Shown here one piece after another: positions 37,015 through 45,092 of a DNA stretch of 64,000 nt. The DNA lies in NCBI RefSeq assembly GCF_004364935.1, contig NZ_SOBT01000009.1, positions 147,994 to 211,993 of the forward strand, read 5' to 3'. Source of the DNA: Panacagrimonas perspica. Its GTDB lineage: Bacteria; Pseudomonadota; Gammaproteobacteria; Nevskiales; Nevskiaceae. Numbering within the stretch: the first letter of the stretch is position 1; every line of letters starts with the position of its first letter. The notes under the pieces were generated by a model that saw nothing but the letters and a program-made list of their open reading frames with translations, did no database searches and was not told where the DNA came from. A program made the position numbers and the translations under genes.

Positions 37015-38245
37015 CGGATGGACCGGTGGCCAGTACAGCGTCTTTCGCGCGCTGTTCGGCTCATACCTCTTCGTGCACTTCACGATGCTGCTGCCGTGGG
37101 GCGCCGAAGTGTTCTCGTCCGCGGGCATGGTGGCGGACGCGCACGCGAGCCCACTGATCGGCGTGTTCCCCAATGTCCTGGGCGTCCTCGACACGCCCGC
37201 TTTCGTCTCGCTGTTCCTCGTATCCGCGGCGGTGGCGTCGCTGGCCTTCGCCGTCGGCTCTCACGACCGCCTCGCCGCGCTGTGGCTCTGGTACGTGCTG
37301 GCCTGCCTGTTCGGGCGCAATCCGATGATCCAGAACCCGAGCCTTCCCTACGTCGGATGGATGCTGCTCGCACACGTCTGCCTACCCTCTGCACCCTACG
37401 GCTCCTGGGCCGCGCGGGGCCGCCTCGATCCCGCCAGCGGGTGGCGCCTGCCCGCCGCGATCTTCTTCGCCGCGTGGGCGGTGCTCGCACTCTCCTACAG
37501 CTACAGCGGCTGGACCAAGACGTTCAGCGAGTCGTGGACCGATGGGCACATGCTGGGCTTCGTGCTGCAGAACCCGCTCGCGCGCGATGGCCTGCCGCGC
37601 ACCGCCTTCCTCGCGCTCCCAGCAGCACTACAGGCGGCCGTCACACACGCGATCCTGTGGATCGAGCTGCTGTTCGCGCTGCTGGTGCTGTGGAGGCCGC
37701 TTCGCATTGCGGCGTGGACGGCGATGCTGATCGTGCAGTTCGGCTTCGCGCTGCTGCTGGATTTCGCCGACCTCACCTGCGCGATGCTGCTGGTGCACCT
37801 GCTGACGTTCGATCCCGCCTGGATCCGCGGCAGCGCGCCCACCGCGGTCGAGACGATCTTCTACGACGGGCAGTGCGGCCTGTGCCACCGCGTCGTGCGA
37901 TTCGTGCTCGCGGAGGATGCCCACGCCGTCTTCCGTCTCGCGCCGCTCCAGGGAACGGCATTCGAACATGCGCTACCGGCCCCGGTGCGCGCGCGACTAC
38001 CAGACTCTTTCCTCGTGCTCACGGCTGATGGGCGCGTAGCGTCGCGTTCCGACGCCGCCATCCACGTGCTCGAGCGTCTGGGCGGCCTGTGGCGCATCGC
38101 AGGTGCAGCCTTGCGGCTCGTTCCGCGAACCTGGCGGGACCGCGCCTACGACGCGATCGGCCGGAACCGGCACGCCCTCTTCGCCCGGCCCATCGCCGCG
38201 TGCCCGCTCACTCCGCCGCACTTGCGCGGGCGGTTCCTCGCTTGA
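37007..38245 (+). CDS. HTTM-type membrane protein fused to DCC (DUF393) thioredoxin-like domain
   Basis: 412 residues. The first 270 form about eight membrane helices resembling vitamin-K-dependent-carboxylase-like HTTM proteins. The C-terminal part begins ETIFYDGQCGLCHRVVRFVLAED, the DxxCxxC motif of DUF393, which names the DCC family. Such fusions are predicted redox or lipid-handling membrane proteins without known activity. It is the last gene of the pspA operon and overlaps the 3' end of the convergent tetR gene by 38 bases. Confidence 0.8.
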   Translation: MRNGWTGGQYSVFRALFGSYLFVHFTMLLPWGAEVFSSAGMVADAHASPLIGVFPNVLGVLDTPAFVSLFLVSAAVASLAFAVGSHDRLAALWLWYVLACLFGRNPMIQNPSLPYVGWMLLAHVCLPSAPYGSWAARGRLDPASGWRLPAAIFFAAWAVLALSYSYSGWTKTFSESWTDGHMLGFVLQNPLARDGLPRTAFLALPAALQAAVTHAILWIELLFALLVLWRPLRIAAWTAMLIVQFGFALLLDFADLTCAMLLVHLLTFDPAWIRGSAPTAVETIFYDGQCGLCHRVVRFVLAEDAHAVFRLAPLQGTAFEHALPAPVRARLPDSFLVLTADGRVASRSDAAIHVLERLGGLWRIAGAALRLVPRTWRDRAYDAIGRNRHALFARPIAACPLTPPHLRGRFLA

Positions 38246-38858
38246 TGCCCGTGCCTCGCTCATTCCCCAGACCCAGCAGGAAGGTATCGACCAAGTGATC
38301 ACTCAGATCACGAAAATTGTCGGTGCCGCTCCAGCGCAGCTTGCCGGTGACCGCCAGTACGCAGATGCCGTGCACTCCGCTCCAGAGCGTCGTTGCCGTG
38401 AGGCGCAGCCGCTCTTCGGGCGCGCCCGGCATTTGCGGCCTCAGGCCGTTCTCGACCAGCTCGAACATGCGGCGGATCCGCAGCTCGATGGCGCGGGGCC
38501 GCGCGGCGCCGACCGGGAGACTGTGTTCGAACATCAGGCGCCAGCGCGAGGCGTGCCGAAGACCGAACTCGATATAAGCCGCGGACATCGCCTTGGTCTG
38601 GGCGCGCGGCTCGGCGATGCCTTCGACGCTGTCGCGCAACGCGACGTAGATGGCGTCGGCCGTGCGCTCGTTGACCGCGAGCAACAGCTGATCCTGATTC
38701 TGGAACAGCAGGTAGAGATTGCCGACGGTGTAGCCGATGGCGTCGGCGACCTTGCGCATGGTCAGACCTTGCATGCCTTCGCGCACGAGGATGAGTTCGG
38801 TGGCCGCAATCGCCATCTCGGTCTGCTGCTCGCGGGTGTGCAGGTTGCGCCGGCCCAT
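38208..38858 (-). CDS. TetR/AcrR-family repressor
   Basis: 216 residues. The N-terminal helix-turn-helix is AAIAATELILVREGMQGLTMRKVADA-like (residues 17-42) with IGYTVGNLYLLFQNQDQL as the recognition region. The C-terminal ligand domain is typical (RLTATTLWSGVHGICVL). It is divergent from an exported-protein gene. A palindrome in the shared intergenic region and related sites at the pspA operon make it the likely local repressor. The ligand is unknown; the targets suggest a membrane or lipid signal. Confidence 0.88.
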   Translation of the reverse strand: MGRRNLHTREQQTEMAIAATELILVREGMQGLTMRKVADAIGYTVGNLYLLFQNQDQLLLAVNERTADAIYVALRDSVEGIAEPRAQTKAMSAAYIEFGLRHASRWRLMFEHSLPVGAARPRAIELRIRRMFELVENGLRPQMPGAPEERLRLTATTLWSGVHGICVLAVTGKLRWSGTDNFRDLSDHLVDTFLLGLGNERGTGIKRGTARASAAE

Positions 38859-38886
38859 CGGCTCGCGTCATCGCTTCGCTGAAGTC

Positions 38887-38912
38887 TTGACTCAATTATG
38901 AACGACGTACAT
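38887..38912. promoter_or_regulatory. TetR-type operator with overlapping promoter elements
   Basis: ATGAACGACGTACAT (38898-38912) is a palindrome with six of seven pairs matching around a central A. TTGACT (38887-38892) lies to its left as a plus-strand -35, and CATAAT (38900-38895, minus strand) can serve tetR as a -10. The site therefore could control both divergent units. Confidence 0.6.
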
Positions 38913-38933
38913 TTGAAATCACAGGAGCATCAC

Positions 38934-39359
38934 ATGGTCCTCAACAAAGCAATCGCAGTCGCCGCGGGTCTCTCTCTGAGCCTGGTCATTCCGGTGAGCC
39001 AGGCCGAAGCAGGCGGCACGTTGTCGGAAGCCAGCGAGTTGTCCGCGGTGGGTTCCGCCAGCATCGTCGCCGGCAGCGTCACGGCCGTCGTCGGGACCAG
39101 CGAACTGGTCGTCGAGAGCATCCAGTGGGTCGCCGAGGGCGGACGCTGCGTGCTCAAGGGATCGGCCAAGGTCGGTCGTGTCGTCATCCTGCTTCCGGTG
39201 AAAGCCGCGGGCGGCGTCTCGCTGGCCGTCGGCCAGACCGTGCAGATCACGGCGCACGGCGCCGGCTGGTTGCTCACGAAAGCTGGCGAGGTCATCGCGT
39301 TCATTCCCAACGAAGTGGGCCGCGCGCTGCTGTTCTCCGAACCGGTGAGCAGTCGATGA
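38934..39359 (+). CDS. Exported protein, unknown
   Basis: 141 residues with a signal peptide (MVLNKAIAVAAGLSLSLVIP, cleavage after SQAEA) and a Gly/Ala/Val-rich region that looks beta- or hairpin-forming. The ATG at 38934 has AGGAG seven bases upstream; the earlier ATG at 38898 lies inside the operator. It overlaps the next start as ATGA. No family is recognised. Confidence 0.65.
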   Translation: MVLNKAIAVAAGLSLSLVIPVSQAEAGGTLSEASELSAVGSASIVAGSVTAVVGTSELVVESIQWVAEGGRCVLKGSAKVGRVVILLPVKAAGGVSLAVGQTVQITAHGAGWLLTKAGEVIAFIPNEVGRALLFSEPVSSR

Positions 39360-40180
39360 GCCGCGTGCTGCTGATTGCGATCTTCGCGCTGGGCTTGGCC
39401 GGCCCTGTCCTGGCCGGCCAACCCTGCACCGAGAGCCAGACCACCGCGCAAGGAATGCAGAGCGCGCTCGAACTGGGATCGGAGGTGCAAGCGGCTCTGG
39501 ATCGACATGACGTCCAGGCCGCGCTCGTGGCGCGCGCAGGATCGGACGTGTCGAAGTACGGCTTGCGCTACACCCACGCGGCGCTCGTGTTCCGCGATCC
39601 GGACAGCGGCACCTGGACGGTGCTGCACAAGCTCAACCATTGCGGCAAGGACACCGCGGACCTCTACTCGCAGGGGCTGGCGAACTTCTTCCTCGACGAT
39701 CCCTACGAGTACCGCGCGCTGCTCGTGATCCCGAAGCCCGGCGTCCAGGCGCAGTTGCTGACGCAGGTCGCTCGCGATCGGGGACTGTCGGTGCATCAGC
39801 CGAAGTACAGCGTGCTCGCCTACCCGTTCGCACTCGACTATCAGAACTCCAACGGATGGCTGCTCGAATTCCTCGCGGCTGCGGAATCCGACGGGCTCGC
39901 GCTCGGCCGTCGCGCGGCGCAGGAGCATCTGCGGTCGCGGGGCTATCGCCCGGACCGCATCGACGTCGGCCCGCTCGAGCGAGTCGGCGCGAGCCTGTTC
40001 AAGGCCAACGTCGCGTTCCTCGATCACCCGCTCGGCGAACGACTGTCCGGCCGCTACTCCGTGGTCACCGTCGAGTCGATGGTTCGCTTCCTCGGCGATC
40101 AGGGCCAGGTGGAGCGGCTCGACGAGATCTCGCTGCCGGCCGTCGCCACCGTTCGTCCTGTCGCGCACCTCGCGCCTTGA
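39356..40180 (+). CDS. DUF2145 exported protein
   Basis: 274 residues with a signal peptide (LLIAIFALGLAGPVLAG) and the DUF2145 pattern: KYGLRYTHAALVFRD, LHKLNHCGKDTADLYSQGLANFF, and KYSVLAYPFALDYQNSNGWLLEFLA. The conserved His, Cys and Asn-rich blocks resemble a papain-like or permuted NlpC fold, but this is conjecture. It is translationally coupled to the preceding gene, so both are probably under the TetR site. Confidence 0.75.
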   Translation: MSRVLLIAIFALGLAGPVLAGQPCTESQTTAQGMQSALELGSEVQAALDRHDVQAALVARAGSDVSKYGLRYTHAALVFRDPDSGTWTVLHKLNHCGKDTADLYSQGLANFFLDDPYEYRALLVIPKPGVQAQLLTQVARDRGLSVHQPKYSVLAYPFALDYQNSNGWLLEFLAAAESDGLALGRRAAQEHLRSRGYRPDRIDVGPLERVGASLFKANVAFLDHPLGERLSGRYSVVTVESMVRFLGDQGQVERLDEISLPAVATVRPVAHLAP

Positions 40181-40211
40181 CCCGGCGGATCGCGGAACTA
40201 GAATTCGTCGC

Positions 40212-40263
40212 GCACCGGGACGACCCGGCGCCGATTCCGCAGTGACTCCAGGGGACGACCCCG
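40212..40263 (+). ncRNA. Guanidine-II riboswitch (mini-ykkC)
   Basis: Two short hairpins both carry an ACGA tetraloop: CCGGG-ACGA-CCCGG (40215-40228) and GGGG-ACGA-CCCC (40251-40262), joined by a 22-base linker. This is the mini-ykkC architecture (tandem hairpins with ACGR loops) that binds guanidine and frees the ribosome site. The GAGG of the exporter gene follows 11 bases after the second hairpin. The downstream Gdx-type gene confirms the call. Confidence 0.92.
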
Positions 40264-40284
40264 CGCCAAACGCGAGGTGTCGTC

Positions 40285-40608
40285 ATGACGAGCTGGATCA
40301 TCCTGGGCCTGGCCGGCCTGCTGGAAGTCGTATTCGCCGTTGCGCTCAAACAGAGCCGCGGCCTCTCCCACTTGCCGATGGCCGTGCTCGCAGGAATCGC
40401 GATGCTGTGCAGCCTGACGCTGCTCGCGCTCGCGATGCGCTCGATTCCGGTCAGTGCGGCCTACGCGATCTGGACCGGTATTGGTGCCGTGGGCACCGTC
40501 GTGGCGGGCATCCTGCTGTTCGGGGAAGCCGCATCGGTCCTGCGGGTGACGAGCCTGAGCCTGATCCTGGCCGGGATGGTCGGTCTCAAGCTCGGCGCGG
40601 ATGCCTGA
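40285..40608 (+). CDS. gdx: Guanidinium exporter Gdx (SugE), SMR family
   Basis: 107-residue four-helix small multidrug resistance protein. It carries the essential Glu in helix 1 (LAGLLEVVFAVALK, E14) and the family block AYAIWTGIGAVGTVVAGILLFGE. Guanidine-II control places it in the guanidinium/proton antiporter subgroup and not the quaternary-ammonium EmrE subgroup. It works as an antiparallel homodimer in the inner membrane. Confidence 0.93.
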   Translation: MTSWIILGLAGLLEVVFAVALKQSRGLSHLPMAVLAGIAMLCSLTLLALAMRSIPVSAAYAIWTGIGAVGTVVAGILLFGEAASVLRVTSLSLILAGMVGLKLGADA

Positions 40609-40635
40609 GCATCCGCGCCAACTGCCGCGCGATTC

Positions 40636-41088
40636 CTACTTTCGCGCGGTCTCGGCGGCCACTTCACGCAACGCGTCGATGTTGCTGATGCGTGCGATGT
40701 TCTGCATGAGCTGGTCGGCGACGGACTCTTCCATCGACAGCGTCGCGGCCGCCGGCACGCCGAGCGCGTCGGCGAAACCGCGGATCTTCTCGCGCTCGTT
40801 CGTCGAATAACGTCCGTCTGCATAGGCCAGCAGCAGGCAGGAGCGCAGCAGGGCGGCCTTGCGGTCCGGGGTGCCGAGGATGCGCTTGGCCTCGTCGAGG
40901 TCGAACGGACCGCGACCCAGTTCCTCGAAGCTGGTCAGCGCGCCGGTGTCACGCTGGCAGGCGCCGTAGAACTCCCGAAGCATCACCGCCTCCGCGTCGT
41001 GCACGCCGTCCAGCTTCGCCACCTCGTGCATGGCGCGCACGATGACCTGGATGTGGTTGATGCCGAGTTCGGTCGCTTCGGTGCTCAT
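40636..41088 (-). CDS. TerB-like protein, last gene of the PspA/AAA operon
   Basis: 150 residues, all helical, resembling the TerB/DjlA-type metal-binding fold: MHEVAKLDGVHDAEAVMLREFY near the start and SCLLLAYADGRYSTNEREKIRGFADALGV in the second half, each with an acidic loop. TerB proteins are cytoplasmic and linked to envelope-stress complexes. It is 28 bases after the AAA+ gene. Confidence 0.75.
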   Translation of the reverse strand: MSTEATELGINHIQVIVRAMHEVAKLDGVHDAEAVMLREFYGACQRDTGALTSFEELGRGPFDLDEAKRILGTPDRKAALLRSCLLLAYADGRYSTNEREKIRGFADALGVPAAATLSMEESVADQLMQNIARISNIDALREVAAETARK

Positions 41089-41116
41089 GGTTTCTTCGTC
41101 CTGTATGCGTGACGCA

Positions 41117-42958
41117 TCAGCGGATGCGGAGTTCAGCCTTCAGCTCGCGCAGGCGCGCCTGGAGGTCTTGCAGCGAAAGGTTCTGGTACTTCACCGGCAG
41201 CATGCTGCGACGCGAGGCCTCGAACACGGCCTGCAGATCCATGTACTCGATCATCGCGAGATCGCGCGTCGGCATGTAGTCGCTCATGGCCTGTGCAAAG
41301 ACATCGGCATCGACCGCTCGGTTCTGCTCGCGCGAAAGATTCAGGGCCAACAGCGTGACGGCCTCGAGGTCGGCGTTCGAATATCCGACGAGCTTCGCGC
41401 TGGTCTTCTCGCGCGCCGTCGGCCAGTCGATCGTGCCCAGCTTGTGGCGCTTGAACAGCGACGCCAGGATCAACTCGACTTCGTCGGCGGTCTGCGCGTA
41501 GAAGAACGGAATCTTGCGATCCAGACGCCCGGCGCGCTTGATGTCGATGTCCAGCTTGTCCGGCCGGTTGGTCATCAGCACGAACAGCACGACACCGCGG
41601 TTGTCGGTGTCGCTCATGAACTCCTTGAGGCGCGCGATCACGCGCGACGAGGTGCCGTCGTCGCCGCCGTCCTCGCCCGCACTGCCGAAACTGCGGTCGC
41701 CCTCGTCGATGACCAGCACGATCGGCCCGAGTGCCTTGACCATGCCGAGCACCTTCTCGAGGTTGGATTCGGTGGAACCGACCCACTTCGAGCGGAAGTT
41801 CTTCAACGTCACGGCCGACAGGCCCGAGGTGTGCACGAAAGCCTTCGCGACGAACGTCTTGCCGGTGCCCATCGCACCGACGAACAGCATGCCCATCGGA
41901 CAGCGGGTGCGTTCGCCGGACTTCACCGCGTCGGCCACCTGCATCAGCTCGGCCTTGATCGCCTCGTTCCCGCCCACCGCGTCCAGCCCGTGGCTCGAAT
42001 CGAAGAATTCGATCAGGCCCGCGCATTCCTTCTCGATGATCTCGCGCTTGCGACGATGCACCAGCTCCAGCACCTCGGCGTAGGGATCCTGCGCAGCGGT
42101 CTCGGGCAGCGGCTGATCCGGATTGATCAGGTGCCGGATCTCGTCGACGTCCATGCCACGCGTGATACCGGCGAGCTTCGCCGCACGCGCGGACGAATCC
42201 GCCGTGTTTCCGAGCAGGCTGACGATCAGCGCGGTGCGCTCCGCATCGCCCAGGCCGCCGCTGTCCTTCGGCGTCAGGAACTGCGCGATCTGGACGGCGC
42301 GCAGGCCCGAGGTGTGCTCGGCCAGACGCGAGAGCTGCTTGTCGTCGATGTTCTTGTCGGCATGCCGGATGACCGCGGCACGCGCCTCGCGATCGGGCAG
42401 CGGGATTTCCACCGCACCGACCCGCGGATTCGACACGAGCTTGGGATGCACCTCGGCCAGCGATTCGGACAGCAGGAACACGACGCTGTCCTTCTCGGCC
42501 AGCGCATCCGACAGCGACCAACGATGCAGGCGCACCACGTTCACGCGATCGCCCTGCGAGAGGAAATGCTCGTCGCCGGGAGGCACGATGCTGCCGGCAT
42601 ACGACAGGATCACCGCGGTCGGCTCGCTTCCGTGAAGCTGACCTTCGAGATAGGCGAGCGGATCTTCGTTGCCGAGCGCGGCGAGCAGTTCTTCGGACTT
42701 CTCGCTGCCGCCCTTGACGAAGCGAACCTTGCTCGCCGGATCGTAGGTGAGGATGCGCGCCTTGTTGTCCCACAACAGCACGCGCGCCAGGAATTCCTCG
42801 AGCGCCCAGAACTTGCCGTCGTAGAGCACGCGGTCGAAGACGTTCCGGTGCAGCAGGAACATCGAGGCTTCGCCGCCGAGGTACTTGCGCCGCACGGCCT
42901 CGGCCCACTTGGGCAGCGCCGGCTTGTCCTTGGCGACCGACACCGTCTTGCCGTTCAC
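41117..42958 (-). CDS. AAA+ ATPase with degenerate and active AAA domains
   Basis: 613 residues from the GTG at 42958. The first 240 residues look like an AAA fold without a Walker A. The second domain is complete: Walker A GAMGTGKT (361-368), Walker [10 protein letters not shown] (D418, E419), sensor N464 ([10 protein letters not shown]) and arginine-finger region [10 protein letters not shown]. The layout recalls Ycf46-type proteins and, functionally, Vps4. It lies 16 bases after the PspA gene and is the probable motor acting on PspA polymers. A start further upstream would overlap the PspA gene. Confidence 0.85.
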   Translation of the reverse strand: MNGKTVSVAKDKPALPKWAEAVRRKYLGGEASMFLLHRNVFDRVLYDGKFWALEEFLARVLLWDNKARILTYDPASKVRFVKGGSEKSEELLAALGNEDPLAYLEGQLHGSEPTAVILSYAGSIVPPGDEHFLSQGDRVNVVRLHRWSLSDALAEKDSVVFLLSESLAEVHPKLVSNPRVGAVEIPLPDREARAAVIRHADKNIDDKQLSRLAEHTSGLRAVQIAQFLTPKDSGGLGDAERTALIVSLLGNTADSSARAAKLAGITRGMDVDEIRHLINPDQPLPETAAQDPYAEVLELVHRRKREIIEKECAGLIEFFDSSHGLDAVGGNEAIKAELMQVADAVKSGERTRCPMGMLFVGAMGTGKTFVAKAFVHTSGLSAVTLKNFRSKWVGSTESNLEKVLGMVKALGPIVLVIDEGDRSFGSAGEDGGDDGTSSRVIARLKEFMSDTDNRGVVLFVLMTNRPDKLDIDIKRAGRLDRKIPFFYAQTADEVELILASLFKRHKLGTIDWPTAREKTSAKLVGYSNADLEAVTLLALNLSREQNRAVDADVFAQAMSDYMPTRDLAMIEYMDLQAVFEASRRSMLPVKYQNLSLQDLQARLRELKAELRIR

Positions 42959-42974
42959 GGGGCGTGCGCGCGCG

Positions 42975-43691
42975 TCACATCTGCTTGGTGCCACCAGCCT
43001 GCGCCGTAGCGGCCGCACGCTGTCGCTTCATTTCCTCGAGCTGCGCCTTGGCGGTGACCGAACCGCTCTGCGACTGCAGCTTCTTCAAGCGCACGTCCAG
43101 ATCCGATTCGTGCAGTTCCTTGCCCAGACTGGCCTGCGCGACCGTCGTCTTGATGTGCTCGCGCACCTTGTCGAGGGCCTGCACGTCGGCATCGACCGAC
43201 AGACCCTCGAGCTGGTTCTGGATCTGGATGCGCGCCTGGGCCGACTGCATCTTGGCGAGCATGCGGTCCTTCTCGGCCTTGAGCTTGCCGATCTCGCTCT
43301 TGACCGCCATCAGCGAACCCTTGGCATCGTCGGCATCGGCAGTGGCCTGCCCGGCCTCGCCCGTGAGATCGGCGAGTTCGGCGTCCAGCGCGTTCTTCTT
43401 CTGGATCAGCACCAGCGCCAGATCGTCCTGGCCGGTGGCCATCGCGGCATTCAGATCACTGGTGACCTGCGCGAGCGCCTTGGAGGCGATGTCGACGCGG
43501 CCGCTGATGTCGTCACGCCGGCGGATGATCGCGGCGGTGGCGTACTTGAGCTTCTCGTACTTGGCCGTCAGACCCATGATCGAGTTCTCGTACGCGATCT
43601 CGGGATGATTCTTCTCGACGTCCGAGATCCACAGCGAGATGAAACCCTTCCAGAGATTGCCCAGTCGGGAAAACAGGTTGATGTCGGCCAT
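42975..43691 (-). CDS. PspA/IM30 family protein (copy 2)
   Basis: 238 residues beginning MADINLFSRLGNLWKGFISLWI, an amphipathic helix suited to membrane binding, then long coiled-coil helices (about 30-215) and an Ala/Gln-rich tail ending GGTKQM. It is divergent in sequence from the pspA at 34.6 kb and has no psp regulators. By family it should polymerise on membranes like ESCRT-III. It sits directly upstream of the AAA+ gene. Confidence 0.82.
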   Translation of the reverse strand: MADINLFSRLGNLWKGFISLWISDVEKNHPEIAYENSIMGLTAKYEKLKYATAAIIRRRDDISGRVDIASKALAQVTSDLNAAMATGQDDLALVLIQKKNALDAELADLTGEAGQATADADDAKGSLMAVKSEIGKLKAEKDRMLAKMQSAQARIQIQNQLEGLSVDADVQALDKVREHIKTTVAQASLGKELHESDLDVRLKKLQSQSGSVTAKAQLEEMKRQRAAATAQAGGTKQM

Positions 43692-43747
43692 TTCGATGTC
43701 CCTCAGCGTCGTTCGTTGAAAGCGGTCAAATCATGCACGCGGCGATG

Positions 43748-44176
43748 TCAGGCGGCCGCGGTGCGGCGCCGCGCCCACATCTTTGCGTATCCGGCATACG
43801 ACAGATACAGAAGCAGCAGCGAGACCGCGCAGACCACGAGCAGTCCCAGCGCCCAGATCATCAGCGAAGTGGCGCGCAAGGCGTCGAGCATGAACGCGGT
43901 CTGCTCGGGTTCGCTGAAGACCCACAGGAACAGCGACACCATGACGGCCGATACGAGCAGGCTCGCGACGAGCGAGCCTGCGACCAGCACCGTCATCTCC
44001 TGCCGCGTCGGACGTCGCTGCCGGTCGCTGAGGAACCAGCCCATCGCGACGAAGGCGCCTCCGATCAGAGCCACGACCGACCCGAACGAACCTATCGGCA
44101 CGATGCGCGCGAGCAGGGCGCAAAGGCCGATCGTTGCGGCGTAGCCGATCGCGAACAGCACGAGGTACTTGCTCAC
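43748..44176 (-). CDS. Four-helix membrane protein, unknown
   Basis: 142 residues with four hydrophobic segments (about 4-24, 30-50, 65-90, 105-128). The pattern resembles small ABZJ_00895-type membrane proteins. The start is GTG (44176). It lies between the heme-oxygenase-like gene (25 bases) and the PspA gene (56 bases), so it is part of the operon and may be the membrane anchor for PspA. Confidence 0.6.
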   Translation of the reverse strand: MSKYLVLFAIGYAATIGLCALLARIVPIGSFGSVVALIGGAFVAMGWFLSDRQRRPTRQEMTVLVAGSLVASLLVSAVMVSLFLWVFSEPEQTAFMLDALRATSLMIWALGLLVVCAVSLLLLYLSYAGYAKMWARRRTAAA

Positions 44177-44201
44177 GGGGCGATCGTTCCGGTGGCTCGG
44201 C

Positions 44202-45077
44202 TCAGGTGGGCTGGTTCACGCGCGTGAAGAATTCCTCATGGTCCGCCGCGAATGCGCGGAAGCCCTTGTGGATCTCGCGACGCAGCTCGTCGTGCAGCTC
44301 GGGTACCACGTAGCGGAATGCGAGGCGCGCGCCGCGCGTGGCCCACTTGAAATGATCCGCCTCCGCGCCACCGCCGTGTCCCGAATGGATCGACACCCAC
44401 TGGTAGGCGACGTGATCCTGGCCGGCGATGTTGACCTTGTGCTGACGCAGGAACTCGGTCATCTCCGGCGCGCCTTCGCGCATCGTCTGGTCGATCAGCG
44501 AAAATTCCTGATCGGCCAGCAGCTCGGATCCCAGGTGGTAGCCCATGCTGCGGAACGCAGCCGGAAGATCATCCGGCGTACCCGCACCATATCCGTGCGC
44601 AACCTGCGCATTGAGCGTGCGCAGCCACATCGGCTCGCGCAGCAATTCGTTCAGCGCGTTCGTGTCCTTGAACGCATCGACGCCTCGGCCGGCGTACCAG
44701 TCGATCAGTCCCTTGAGCGTGGACTGCGCCAGGCAGCGATGCGTGTCCCGATGCACGGTGTCGCGATCGTCGAACTCGTCGCGCGCGGCGTCGAAGAAGA
44801 AGCTGGCGACATAGACGCTGCGATCCGCCAGTTGCTGGACCGGCTGCTGCGGGTCGAGGAACAGGCCGCGGCAGCGGCCCAGCTTGCCGGCCAGCGTCGC
44901 GACCGCGGAGCCGAAGAAGCCGTTCCAGCTCGTATAGCGGCCAAAAAAACGTACGAAACCTTCGGGGTCACGCAGCGACGAGGTCAGCGCCTCGCGCACG
45001 CGCGCTTCGGCGGCGTCGAAACTGGAAAGTCCCTTGAGTTCTTCGATGGTGATCGCGGTGGCGACGTTGACGGTCAT
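44202..45077 (-). CDS. Helical protein, possibly heme-oxygenase-like di-iron fold
   Basis: 291 residues, mostly helical. The stretch GSELLADQEFSLIDQTM and the His-rich HSGHGGGAEADHF separated by about 50 residues resemble the ligand spacing of heme-oxygenase-like diiron (HDO/CADD-like) proteins. This is weak evidence and the family is not assigned. No signal or membrane helix is seen. It is 15 bases after the preceding gene in the operon. Confidence 0.5.
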   Translation of the reverse strand: MTVNVATAITIEELKGLSSFDAAEARVREALTSSLRDPEGFVRFFGRYTSWNGFFGSAVATLAGKLGRCRGLFLDPQQPVQQLADRSVYVASFFFDAARDEFDDRDTVHRDTHRCLAQSTLKGLIDWYAGRGVDAFKDTNALNELLREPMWLRTLNAQVAHGYGAGTPDDLPAAFRSMGYHLGSELLADQEFSLIDQTMREGAPEMTEFLRQHKVNIAGQDHVAYQWVSIHSGHGGGAEADHFKWATRGARLAFRYVVPELHDELRREIHKGFRAFAADHEEFFTRVNQPT

Positions 45078-45092
45078 GGTGGCGCGGCCTCG

